DNA of 64,000 bases from Apoderus coryli. Its lineage: Eukaryota; Arthropoda; Insecta; Coleoptera; Attelabidae. The notes under the pieces were generated by a model. It searched no databases. It was not told the origin of the DNA and was given only the letters and a program-made list of their open reading frames with translations. Numbering within the stretch: position 1 is the stretch's first letter; each line of letters begins with the position of its first letter. Positions 1 to 11,225 of this stretch are shown here, one piece after another. The translations under genes were made by a program, and so were the position numbers. Where the stretch lies: positions 19,540,860 through 19,604,859 of the forward strand of contig OU452199.1 in the NCBI GenBank assembly GCA_911728435.2, written 5' to 3'.

Positions 1-2215
1 ATTCGGAGATGTAAAATCTAACAAATTATATACGTAATAAATGTATCCTTCTGTGATATTGATAGAAAGTCATCGTTATCGCGTAATATCGATTTTAAGA
101 AATGTTAATATTAAAAAGGCTGTGCTTTTTACAAGTTGCTGAAGTAAATAAGGTTTGAAATTTCCAGCATGACAATAATTATTTAAAAAAATACGGTTTC
201 GAAATGCAGGATGTAAAAAATTAGAATTTTTAATCTGTTTTTAATGAAAATTTAAATCTATTGAGAAATATGGTTCAGGGTTTTTGTGAAATGTATTTTA
301 CTCCAAAGATTCTACTCATCGATTATAACCGAATTAATTTACTCAAAAATATCTATACTAGTAAAATAACACAATTATCACAATTAGGTTCAAATTCTGC
401 AACGCCGAATTGAAAAAAAACTTACAGTCTCCCTAATATTGGTTTTTATGCAATGATCATAAAACTTTAAAAAACTAACGATTTATGTAGATTGTATTGT
501 TAACACGTTTCGTAAAAAGCTTTAAAAACCCACCAACAGGGTGTTAAAAGTATCACGACAATAACTTTTTTCATGTTTTAACAAGTACAATCGTCTGCTT
601 CAGATTGATCCTTAAAAACTGAATAACAGTTTCTCTATATAAAAAAATAAAACTCGTAAATATCATCCCCAAACATTTAATTTGATTACAATTACATAAC
701 ACCATATTTGAAAGTAAATAAAAAAAAAACAGCATTACCTAGTTTGACAGATTTGCAAATTGCAAATCAAAGTATCTATGTATACAGGGTGTTGCATAAG
801 TACTTGTACAAACTTTAAAGGGTGATTCTTTGACTAATTTTAAGATACAAATTTCATATGTACATGGGTCCGCTACGACTTGGTTTTCGAGATACAGGTA
901 GTTCAAAAAGAATATTATATTTAGGATTATATGCTTGTTCAATAGCATCGCAATTTGGTGCAATTCGGGATACAGGTGTATTGATGACACCAGAGCTGTC
1001 AAAAGAACTAATAAAAAATACGAAAAATAACAAAATACAAATATCATTCAAAAGACAACAATGCACATAATAGTCGGTACCAAGCCAAATAGGTAGTAGG
1101 TAAATATAGATTTATTTTGTTTCGGGCTTGGGCTTGGCACCGACTTATTGTAATCAAAACTACCCACCAAACGGATACATTTAATTTTACGCAGATGCTC
1201 AAAATGATAACTTTCTTTCATTAATAGAGACCTGTGAAGTGAGCTTACCTCTTACGCCTACGTATTAAGTACTAAGTTACAGTTATCAGTTATAATTTTT
1301 TATTTTCCAAGAAAGCGAAACGAGATATTTAAAACGGCATTGCGCCGCCCTCATGTATACCTCCGGGGGCGGCATCGAAAATCGCTACACGTCACAAACT
1401 TGTAAATGCTTAGAACTACCCCTATATCAAATTTCTATTTTCTATCTTTTTTGTTTCATACCCAAAGCCCTATTCCTACCGAACTTATTATTTACCCGAA
1501 GAAACATTAAAAAGAAGTAAAATTTAAGTACCTAAACCGATAAAGTGGAACTTATACCTGATGAAGAGACAGACTATTATAATAGGTATACCTAATATAA
1601 TATAGGTAGCACTGATAATTTTTTTATTATAGGTATTATAAGATCTACAACAATCTTGTTACATCTTTGCCACATTGTCTACGTGAAATATTTAGTCAAA
1701 AGTATGTTTCTATCTAAAAGCTTTTCATTTAACGATTGTTCGCCACTGATCATGGGACTGGTCTAGTCTTGAAACATGTATGACATGGATTAAATATTAT
1801 TATATTAAATTTAATTCATAGAGATTAGGCTTTTATTTCAATACTGTACTTGTAATAATTCACCCTGTGTGTTTCTTTTACCGACGAATTGGCAACAGCA
1901 CGACACACACCACATTCGCTTGTTTTTTTTTTCTACCCTCCCTGCGTATCCCCTCCAGATTAATACAGAATTTCATCAATTTCTCTCTCTGACAATACAG
2001 CATTGCCGGTGCATATCTGTTGCAAATGATCTAAATAATTGTTATACGTTGCGTTTTGTTTTTGATATTAATAAACTACAAAACGGTTTCTGGCTGTGAC
2101 AATACTGCTCTATGCTTTACACGCTAGTCTACGCCACGTAGTGGCAGGCATACTTAGAGATGTTCTGATTTTAATGCATTGGGCTGACTATCTATTGTGT
2201 AGATTAATCTTTGGT
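1..2215. repeat. Left arm of a 2.2 kb inverted repeat
   Basis: This stretch is the reverse complement of 13666-15860 with only scattered substitutions and small indels; one indel of about 20 bases lies near 2150. The window starts inside the arm, so its outer edge is unknown. Landmarks present in both arms are a TACAGGGTGTTGCATAAG box near 783, a hairpin at about 1071-1147 built on GTCGGTACCAAGCC, a GC-rich hairpin near 1345-1376 inside otherwise AT-rich DNA, and a CACCCTGTGTG box near 1861. The small open frames in the arm have no recognisable content and recur in the other arm only because the DNA is duplicated. Confidence 0.95.
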
Positions 2216-3086
2216 TATATGTACTATTATACATAAAAAGGATGAATGTAAAAAAACTGGTTTTATTTGCGTAAAATGGTCAAGATTTTTAAATATTTTC
2301 AACATATTATTTTTTTGCCAAGCCTCTAAATTTTCACAAATTGATGATTTGTGTGAAAACCGTAAAACATAGGTATATGACACCTTAAAACGAATCCCAG
2401 TTATTTTTGAGGGACTATTAAATACTCCCATACAGGGTGTTCTATTTAAAAAACCATAACTATGATAATACATGCTTATCTCTTCTTTGGACCGACCTGT
2501 ATGCTTGCAGTGTTTTTCAAAATGTATTAGGTTAACCCTGTTGTTTTAGTTTGTCAGTTTCAAAACCATGAGGCGTTTATTTCATGCATCAAAGAGTGTC
2601 TTTCCTAATAGTATACAATGTGTCCAGAAACTAATGGACCAAGCGAAAGCCACAAATTGTAGAGCAGATTTCATGGCAAACTTCTAATGCGAAATTGCTT
2701 CCGAAAGCAGTTATAGTTATTAAAAGAAAGCGAAAGCGCCTTTAGCCATTGGAGTGAAAGGTGACAAAGATATTTCCCTAAATAGAAGCATTCGTTAGCC
2801 ATACACTGCTGAATTAAATTGCGAACATAGGCGTCCAAACGGGTATCAACGGACATTTCTAATAAAAACTTCTTTTTCACTAACTTTTCGAGAATTCTGA
2901 CATCATTCTTAGGAAATATGAGGTATTCTTATCTCAAGATGATAGAATGCTGCATTTTCGAGAAAAATTAGGCAGCCGATATAGGAACTGTCGTTCACTC
3001 GGCGTACTACCAACGAAAAAACTAGATGTCGCCAAACACATCCTTTTACATCTCTGTACCGTGTGGGGTATATACCACATTATTTA
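2216..3086. other. Non-coding stretch between inverted-repeat arm and ribozyme
   Basis: No recognisable gene. An ACAGGGTGTTC box lies near 2433, the kind of terminal box repeated through the window. The 2600-3060 part is less AT-rich than its surroundings and leads into the hammerhead motif, so it may be the body of the small element that carries the ribozyme, but no coding similarity is visible. Confidence 0.5.
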
Positions 3087-3188
3087 CGAGAGTTTGGCTG
3101 TCAACTACTGACCGATCACCACTGATGAGTCGTGGATCGACGAAACGGCCGTCTGGTGAAAGTATAGTGGTTGACAGACAAACTCTCG
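3087..3188 (+). ncRNA. Type I hammerhead ribozyme (candidate, intact core)
   Basis: All conserved core blocks are present in order. CTGATGA is at 3122-3128. Stem II follows, GTCG/CGAC at 3129-3132 and 3138-3141 around a 5-nt loop. GAAA is at 3142-3145, then a very short stem III CGG/CCG (3146-3151). The cleavage dinucleotide UC is at 3152-3153, so cutting is expected after 3153. Stem I closes with TCACCA (3116-3121) and TGGTGA (3154-3159), then after an internal loop continues into a long outer helix (about 3087-3109 with 3166-3188). The minimal stem III and long stem I match hammerheads known from Penelope-like elements and retrozymes. No Penelope reverse transcriptase or GIY-YIG domain is visible nearby, so the carrier is unknown. 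Confidence 0.8.
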
Positions 3189-3335
3189 GATTTTAAGTCT
3201 TGTTTTGTTAAACAAGCCCATTTCAATTAAGTTTTAGTTTCATATGCGGTTTAACATAGTACCTATCTATTTGATTTACGATTGGTACATTACTTATTTT
3301 AACAGTAAAAATTTAAAAAATTAAGTAGGGTATTA

Positions 3336-4440
3336 GGTATTGTGAGTATTTACAGGGTGTCCCAAATATAAGAAATTAATCATAGTTGTGTTTTTTTTAA
3401 ATTGAATGCCCTGTATATGAATATATTTTTAGATTCCCCGTTCAAAATAAACCTAACTTTCATTAAAGTACATCTCCCTAAACCTGACAGTTTTTTAAAT
3501 ATTTAAATTTTTATAAAAATATAGACATAATATGAATGAAAAAAATCACACCTATTTGTTTGTTATTTTTAAGCCAGTCTGGGCTGATAAATATACGCAC
3601 TCATCACTTGTTACGCTAAATATAAAAGGCCCCAATACTAAATACAGGGTGTCCAATAATATAACTTATATGAACGTAAAGTTTAATTATAAATAACTTG
3701 TTTATTTCAAATGGCACACCCAGTATAAGAGGTCAAAATTAGATGCATAAAGTAATTATCTGTCAAATATTATAATACTTTCCTATGAATAACTTTTGAC
3801 ATGAAATTAACAGGTTCAATTAAAAATTCGCATAATATTATGAATATGTGCATTTTCCACGAAAACGTCAAGAGTTATCCATAGGAAAGTATTATAATAT
3901 TTGACAGAGAATTACTTTGTGCATCTAATTTTTACCTCATATACCGGGTGTTCCATTTGAAATAAACAAGTTATTTAGAATTAAACTTTACGTTCATATA
4001 AGTTATATTATTGGACACCCTGTATTTAGTATTGGGGATTTTTTATATTTGGCGTAACAAGTGATGAGATATTCATCAGCCTAGACTGGCTTAAAAAGAA
4101 CAAACAAATAGGTGTGAATTTTTTCATTCAAATTATGTTATTAAAACATCTATGTTATTAAAACATAAATAATTAAAAAACTCTCAGGTTTAGGTGAGAT
4201 GTGCTTTAATGAAATTTAGGTTTATTTTGAACGGGAAATTTATTCATATACAGGACATTCCATTTAAAAAAACACAACTATGGTTAATTTCTCATATTTG
4301 GGACACCCTGTATAGACTCACAATATTTTTAAAATGTAGCCATAAATCATTTTTATCGAACCCATGAGTAAAACTTTAAGGAAATTAAATAGTTTAACCA
4401 CATTATTCCGTGTCGTATGGCGTGAATAACCCTGTAATAC
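3336..4440. repeat. Foldback element with ~470 bp arms and ACAGGGTG boxes
   Basis: The arms, about 3336-3801 and 3868-4324, are inverted copies of each other around a ~66 bp spacer. The outer edges read ACAGGGTGTCCC (left) and GGGACACCCTGT (right), and the same box type recurs inside each arm (near 3645 and 4012). The right arm plus the following ~115 bp (to a GAATAACCCTGTA end near 4432) is repeated at 54590-55252 as a single, non-inverted copy. This copy therefore looks like an inverted dimer of that unit. No coding sequence is seen. Confidence 0.9.
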
Positions 4441-4801
4441 GTTCCAACTACCTAACTGGTGAAATTCTAAACGCTATTTAAACCCCCACCAAGGGTATCT
4501 TATAATTTTATAATAACTACCAGTCGGGAGTTCTTGTATTTTCTCTATAGATCATAAAAAATCGGTTGTGTCACCCTAAAACTTTCCCGACTAGTTATAA
4601 TATAATCAAAAATATATGACCTGCGTAACGAAACAGAATTTTAATAATTATTATAATTGTATTATTTCCAATAAACTAACGTAACAAACTACTACTACTT
4701 TATCCCTTCTTGTATTTATCCTCTAACAGTAGGTATACCAACATAATATTACCATAGATGTTTATGTATTCTCTGATATTACTGTACATGGCTAACGTTA
4801 A

Positions 4802-5381
4802 TAGGGAGTTAAGGCAAAACCAGTGACGTATACGTAAACGTATCTTTTGACATCTACGCATGCGCTCTTTAAATTTATGATACGTTTAACGATACGAAGG
4901 CCGTAAACATATTATGTACCTCTACGCGTATCGTAAACTTAAACGTATTGAACCGATTGTTGTTGGAATTACATGAACTTGTACGAATATCTAGCATAGA
5001 ACATTAAAAACTCAATCTAAATTGAGCTAAGCTATTTTGCAATAAATACTTTATTATTATTATTAGTAGTAGTAGTTTATTTTGTAACAATTATAAACAT
5101 TTTTCTGTTATTGTTTATAGGTATACATAATAAAATATATAGGTATTTGGTTAATAATTAAAAAAACAATAATATTAACAACATAGTAAATCGTAGTAGA
5201 AAAATCTAAAATAGTCTTTTTCTCAAGTAAAGTGTTATCTCTACCTTCCGCATATACGATACGTATTGGATGGCACCTTAACTCTATTTTGAATGACTGC
5301 TTATCTAGTGTAAACATAACCAAAATCTCACGTTTACGTATGGAGATACGTATACGTCCTTGGTTTTGCCTTAACTCCCTA
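4802..5381. mobile_element. Non-autonomous element with TTAA duplication
   Basis: Terminal inverted repeats of about 21 bp, starting TAGGGAGTTAAGGCAAAACC, end at 4802 and 5381. They are flanked directly by TTAA at 4798-4801 and 5382-5385. A TTAA duplication is typical of piggyBac-type insertion, but no transposase is present and the termini do not start with CCC, so the family is open. Inside, about 4970-5095 ends GCAATAAATACTTTATTATT followed by TAG/TAT triplets. That resembles the 3' tail of a non-LTR retrotransposon inserted in the element. Confidence 0.8.
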
Positions 5382-5744
5382 TTAATCCCTACTCCTAGTA
5401 CATACGCATATACATAATATACTATACCACATACAACTAAATATTAATAATATAAGTACGACAAAACCATTAGATTTTTGTGTCACTGTGTATAAACAGC
5501 GCCATCTCTTCAATGCTGTCCCAACTACGAATTACTTGTTTGTTGGCTACATTTATAAAAAAATTATAAGAAAGTGGCGGATATTTGAAGGGAAATATGA
5601 GGGTTTTTTTTATATATGGATATTGTCTAATACAGAAAGTTTTCACGAACAATTTTATTTACAAGTGATTGTTAAATATATAAATTAGGTAATAAAGTAA
5701 TATTATCATTATTAAATATTAGAATCATAGCACAAAATGAGGAA

Positions 5745-6255
5745 AAAGTTGCTGACTTTGAACTGAATTTATTAAGTAATTATTTATTGTTGTACCCTCA
5801 AAATACCTTATTACCTAATCCAAACCTTAGTCTTTAAGACCCTATTAAAATTTTTGCTACCAGATACGTATTAGTGGAGATTTCCATCCACAAAAATATA
5901 TCTGTAAATTTGAAAAAATTACCCATGTTTGAACTCAATTTATGAGTTAACTATTTAATCTTTCCGCTTTAAAATACTTCATTACCTAATCCCATCTTTG
6001 GTCTTTAAAACCCTATGAAAATTTTTGCTAGCAGATACGTCTTAGTGGCGACTACCATGCGCAAAATTATGCCTGCAAAGCGAAATATGATGATTTTCTA
6101 ACTCTGTTTTTGAACTAACTATCCAATATTTCAACTTCAAAATACTTCAATACCTAATCCCATCTTTACTCTTTAACTCCCTATCAAAATTTTTGCTATC
6201 AGATACGTATTAGTGGAGTCTACCATGCGCAAAAATAGGTCTGCAAACGATTTTA
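5745..6255. repeat. ~170 bp tandem repeat, about three diverged copies
   Basis: The phrase TACCTAATCC recurs near 5812, 5983 and 6151. Each time it is followed by a similar block containing AAAATTTTTGCTA and AGATACGT. The period is about 168-171 bp and the copies differ by many substitutions. A monomer this long is in the usual range of insect satellite units, but three copies are too few to call it a satellite array. Confidence 0.85.
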
Positions 6256-7707
6256 TTCAAACGCCCCTCTTAAAGCAGTGCAGTAACTACTACCATTGTC
6301 TTTATAAACATAGTCTGTCAGCGCTTGATTAGTACCTGTCTAAAAAAACCAGACGGCGTTGTCGTAAAATGTCGTTCATTCATTAATTTGGGTTTATAGT
6401 AAATGTGTAGTAATTTTGGTGGAAAAGTGGGGGAGCCATGTTTTTAGACCAATCAGGTCGTGATTTGAACATCGGACATTTATAATAAGTTCACGTATTT
6501 TTCTTTCGCTTCCAGCCATAGACAATGTTGCCAGCCGTCACATAATTATCAGATGCTACCTTATTTTTCATTTTATAAATGGGACCAACATTATTTTTTT
6601 TGTGACTAATAATTCAAAAATATAATTAAATGTTATTTTGCTTGATCTGAGTTTTCCACATTTATTAACTTAGTTTTAACGATATCTATTATAAAAAATT
6701 ACACTAATTAAAAATAAAAAATGGACTACTTCTTTAAAATATTATAAAAAAGTTTCTTTGACTTCATTATTTAGGCGATCACATAATATTCAGTCGTCAT
6801 AGTCGCAACACTGTATCTATTAATAATAAAATAAGAAATAAATACCTACATATATAGGTAGGTCCTACTCGTACATAAAAAAATATACGAAGTTTTATAC
6901 CTAACAGAGATAGCTATATATATATATATTATCATTATTATTTATCCTTTTTCTCTATGACTATGAAATAATATTTAGCGTGATTTTAAATTTTAAAGTT
7001 AAAAAATATTTTTTAGTGGAAATTTAAATTCAGTGTTACTTATTGCAAGAGTAAAAACAATAGCGCTAATTTTTTGTGTTGATTATAGGTAATTTCCCTT
7101 TACGAGATACAAAGCCGAAAGGTAAGTTCTGATCCATTTTTTTATAAAATACCTACTTAATAACACAAAAAATAATTTACAATGATAATCGAATGAGTTT
7201 TCAATGAGCGATGGGATTTTCTGGAGTTTGTATCTATTTTCATTATAATTTGATTTCTAATTTCTATACCTACCTACTTACCTAAGTAATAGAAATTTTC
7301 AACTATAGGTACATTTTTAGTGAATATCTCTCTGGTATTTCAATAAATATAAATGTTGTAAACACATTGTCATCTTATTTTTTATGTTCTATCAAATGTA
7401 TCTGAGAGATTTCCCATAATTTCCGTGACACCTGTATTCAGATATTATTTTTTGTAATAAGAGAATAAGAGATTATTTTTAGATATAAATAAGTTTGCCT
7501 CATTGGCTAAAAACGAAGCTAAAAATATCGTGTTTGCGTAAAAAAGTTGGTACCATTATATTAATGTTTTTAGTTTTTATATTTTTACAAAAAACATGTA
7601 GGTAGACGTATGAAAATGAAAACATTTAATTTCAATTTATTATTGGAAATACTTTATTGAACCTTTCTTATACTTTAATGGTATGGAGTTTCTTGGCTGT
7701 GTAGGTT
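6256..7707. other. AT-rich stretch without recognised gene
   Basis: No coding similarity is seen on either strand. It contains a short TA dinucleotide run near 6915-6930 and many TAGGTA/TACCTA words. Confidence 0.5.
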
Positions 7708-7800
7708 AAATGGATAATGCCCCTTATCACAGTCGAAAATGCGAACTTCTGAACAGTCATTGATGAAAGCAATAATTCAAGAACGGAAAGTAGAGAAGCG
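7708..7800 (+). pseudogene. Short DDE transposase fragment (Tc1/IS630-like)
   Basis: From about 7711 one frame reads MDNAPYHSRKCEL. It matches the block around the second catalytic aspartate of Tc1/IS630-type transposases, usually MDNAxYHS. The frame breaks soon after and no further transposase block is visible. The rest of the element has been lost or belongs to the unreadable DNA around it. The call rests on one motif, so it is tentative. Confidence 0.45.
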
Positions 7801-7869
7801 CGAATTTATTTTTCAGCTATATTATTTTTCCGAATTGCTTGTTACATAAGTAACAAGACTTTTAGTTAT

Positions 7870-7974
7870 GTTGGAAATTTGTTTCACACTACCATGCTTT
7901 TACCAGACGGGCCGTTTCGTTGATCCACAACTCACCAGTGGTGATCGGCAGGCAGTGTGACGCAAATTTCCAAC
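7870..7974 (-). ncRNA. Second hammerhead ribozyme motif, minus strand, probably decayed
   Basis: Read on the minus strand, the core is CTGGTGA (7938-7932), stem II GTTG/CAAC around TGGAT, GAAA, then GGCCCGTC and TGGT. It is clearly homologous to the copy at 3087-3188. The core has an A-to-G change (CTGGTGA for CTGATGA) and stem III has gained a base, so activity is doubtful. The long outer stem is kept (7870-7881 with 7962-7974, and CACACT with AGTGTG), with paired substitutions relative to the first copy. Confidence 0.65.
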
Positions 7975-8470
7975 GCTAGATGTCGCCGAAAACAACTCTT
8001 TGTCACTATATTTTTTTTCTGTTATAGAATTTTGTTGAAGTTGTGGGAAATAGGGCTACTGGCGAACCACCCACTGAAAAAAGGTAACGCGCCATTAGCA
8101 ATACTTCATGAGTGGTGTGGAAATTTGTTTTCAATTATGGTGCTCTATGGGTGGAGATTATGAATGGTAGGAAATGGAAAAGAAAAGTCGCTGAAAGATT
8201 TTGTAATGCGCTCCATTAAAATATATTAGCTGATGCACATTATTTGTTATTTATACCTCTATTTTTGTATGTTTTCTAAGATCCTTATTAATTTCTACTG
8301 TTTATGGAATAAACAATGTTCTTTAGTAATTACAAAGTTGTTTGTTTTGTTAAAACCGATACTTAATAAAACAATGAATAAATGTTAAAAAACTGACCTT
8401 CTTGAGAAAAGAATAGCTCTCCATGTAAATATAGATAATTTTGTTTTTTTGCCCTTTTTACTGCCTTATA

Positions 8471-8600
8471 GATGTGCACTACATTAATTTTATATCGCAG
8501 ATATTTTAGACCAAACTCAAAGCGAAAATTTGTTTTTAAAAAGTATTCCGTACTTGGTCTACAAAATCTGCTATATAAAGTTAATGTGCATAATAACGCT
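8471..8600. repeat. Hairpin repeat with a third arm copy at 9005-9090
   Basis: 8471-8519 pairs imperfectly with 8552-8597, forming a hairpin of about 50-bp arms (shared words GCAGATATTTTAGACCAAA and TAGCAGATTTTGTAGACC). The right arm is repeated in inverted orientation near 9013-9090, with conserved GACCAAGTACGGAATAC. This suggests a small foldback or MITE family with ends here; a box ACACCCTGTA lies near 8936. No coding content. Confidence 0.7.
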
Positions 8601-9090
8601 TAGTGTCAGAGAAATAATTAAAGTCATTTGTACAAGGGACAACAAAAATGCAAACTTTTATTTACGAATCACAAGCCATTTTTAAATTTCTAGGCATTAA
8701 CAAAAGATCACATTTTCGTCAAAACACATCAATTATAGTAGTAAACCTTAATTCTAAAATTAAATCGATGAAAATCGATAAAGTGTGTTTAGAAATTATT
8801 CAGAAAAAACGATATTAATTTGAGAATTTTAGCGCCCTGTAGAGGCACATCCAAGCAACATGACATGTCTATTTGCCTCGATTGGCTTATTTTTAGTTGA
8901 GGAATTTGTGGTTAAGCGTTGTAGTCATTTCATGAACACCCTGTACCTATATCTACATCTACTTAAATAAATACTATTTTTCACTACCCATTTTTTACAG
9001 TAACCCCGTTATTATGCTCATCAACTTTTTATAGCAGATTTTGTAGACCAAGTACGGAATACTTTTTCAAACAAATTTTATGTACGAATA

Positions 9091-10965
9091 TTTTTGTTTG
9101 TCTTTCCTCAAAATGTATGGTCTGGCAACCTTAGTTGTAGAGAAACATCTACATCAAATTTTCTGGTCTGGCAACCCTAGTTCGAGTGAAATAAACTAAC
9201 AGAGGGGAACTTTTCAGTGTTTGAAGAGGTCGTTCACCCGCACCTGCTCCCCTCTACCAAAATATGTAAAAGAGGAGAATTTAGATTTTCATTCATAAAT
9301 CGTACTTCAAAGTTTGGCCACCAGAGTCCAGCACCTGCCGGTACATAGCGCTGACAGAATATCCTTTTAAAGACAATGCTACTACCATTCGTTGATCCTA
9401 GAATTCTGTGTCCTCTGTTGCTGCTTGAAACTAAGAAGAGACTTTATGCGCTGGATATTTTGAACAAACGAAGCTTATAAATGAACACAATCGAATATAA
9501 GATAATCTTTATGCTATTCATGTGAATTGGCATAATTTCAAATAATCTAACAGCATCTTAATTTTAACGCAATGCTGCATCATTTTTTAATGCAAAATAA
9601 GTTAACGGATGAGGAGGAATGACCGAATGGTGGTTTGTACCTACAAATCACCGTTCATATACCGACTATACCTAAATGTCGCCTGAATCTGAGCTTGAAG
9701 AAAAACTTAAAACCGCGTTGTCGACTACTTCAATAAATGACCCAGAATAATTATTTGTTTTCAGTGTTGACGAAGTCCCAAAGAATTGCAACAAGATATC
9801 ATCGGTTTTTGAACAATGCCTGGCGAATCCAACATAGGTAAACCATAGATTAATAATTGTGATAACTATTGCCAGCATCTCCAGAAGAGTGCATTAATTA
9901 TAATTTCCTTAAATAGTTAGTTTTATTTATTAGTAGGTATCTATCAGTTACTGTTAAAATTCCTTTCATCAAAATTAAAAGAAAAATAAGTCACAGAACA
10001 CCAAGTAATCTAGTACGTATGTCTCACATTTAAAAACATGTCAAAATGTGTCCACATTTTAAAATATTTCGGCCAAAAACAAACTTCAGTTATAAATAAC
10101 TCGTCAATATTTCTGCTAGGTTTAGGAAATATGTTTTTTTTTTATTTTTTGACCCCTTTTAACAAACTTTTCGCACACCAGTGTGACCTAACTTTTTTAT
10201 ATTAAATGTTTTAGGAAATATTATTATATTCTATTAAATAGATGAAAAATTATTCAATATTTCGGATTAGCTTAAGAACTATGAATTAAATTCTTCATTA
10301 AATAGTGTACCTACTAAACTATATACCTACTTAACAAATAATTAGTTACAGCATAGCTAACTTTAAAATTAAAAAATCTAAAAATTAAAATAACAATCCG
10401 ACCCAATGTTCCTTGCTAGCAACGCAAATAAGCAACCCTCATATCTCACTTGCTTAACCAGATATACCCTGTATTTTACTAAACGGTACATGATTTTATC
10501 GTCTTTCACTGCGCTAATGCTATAAAGTTTCAGCCGTTTCCCAATTAAAATTATTATTTATTTTTATATTTAATTAGAGTGAAATGGTTAGAAAATGTGC
10601 ATCTAATTAAAACACCATTTTATTTTCAACAAGCCATGATCTGGGGTCAATGAAATTTGAAATTTGTATTCTTTAATTAATTACTGGCTGCAGTTCTTGC
10701 ATTCTCGAACAAACTTCTGAACAGGAATTCGCTCCTCGGAATCAATTTTCAACACGCTCTGTAATATTTTAGAATTGTAAGGGAATTTCACTACTGGATG
10801 ATCGCTGAAATTGTAAACCAATTTTCATTTACTGTATTTTGTACTTTAGTTTTGCGATTTTATAAAGAGACGCTGCTGGCAAAACAGGTTTTGATTAAAA
10901 CATCATTTTGAACCTTGAAATTAACGAAAAATAATTTCATGGCATAGCTGACAAATTTACTGGTT
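9091..10965. other. Non-coding, repeat-derived stretch
   Basis: No recognisable gene. A phrase GGTCTGGCAACC occurs twice about 46 bp apart near 9119 and 9165, a small tandem duplication. A TATACCCTGTATTTTACT box lies near 10462. Confidence 0.4.
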
Positions 10966-11225
10966 TTACCTACATGCTGGACAACTAGTGGGAAATATTT
11001 AAATATTTAAAAATGCACTGGTAAATTTCCTAGTAATGACAAATTTAGCGTCGGTTATGAAAAATCACCATAGCAACGCCCACAATACAATTAAACCAAA
11101 TTGACAATTCAAATAATTTCGCTAATTCTGAACGTTTCAAAACAATACCTAAGGAAAAACAGTGATAGTGAATATTGTTTAACACCACCCAGTCAATTCC
11201 ATACTTTTAACTAATCGTATTTAGG
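10966..11225. repeat. Dispersed repeat, left part; partner copy at 34605-34857
   Basis: The stretch shares long matching words with 34605-34857, including CAACTAGTGGGAAA, AAAAATCACCATAGCAACGCC, and CAGTGATAGTGAATAT followed by the CGTATTTAGGCTTA end. At 34.8 kb that end continues directly into GGTAAGTTTCGAAAAACAAATA. Here that continuation is found only at 13253, beyond a retrotransposon copy. Confidence 0.85.

Noticed and set aside
854..1122. Overlapping 70-102 codon frames on both strands of the arm, repeated at 14791-15122
   Set aside because: They recur only because the arms are duplicated. Composition is that of AT-rich non-coding DNA and no domain is visible.
5108..5417. Frames within the TTAA element
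   Set aside because: They overlap on both strands, cross the terminal repeat and a retrotransposon tail, and have no domain content.
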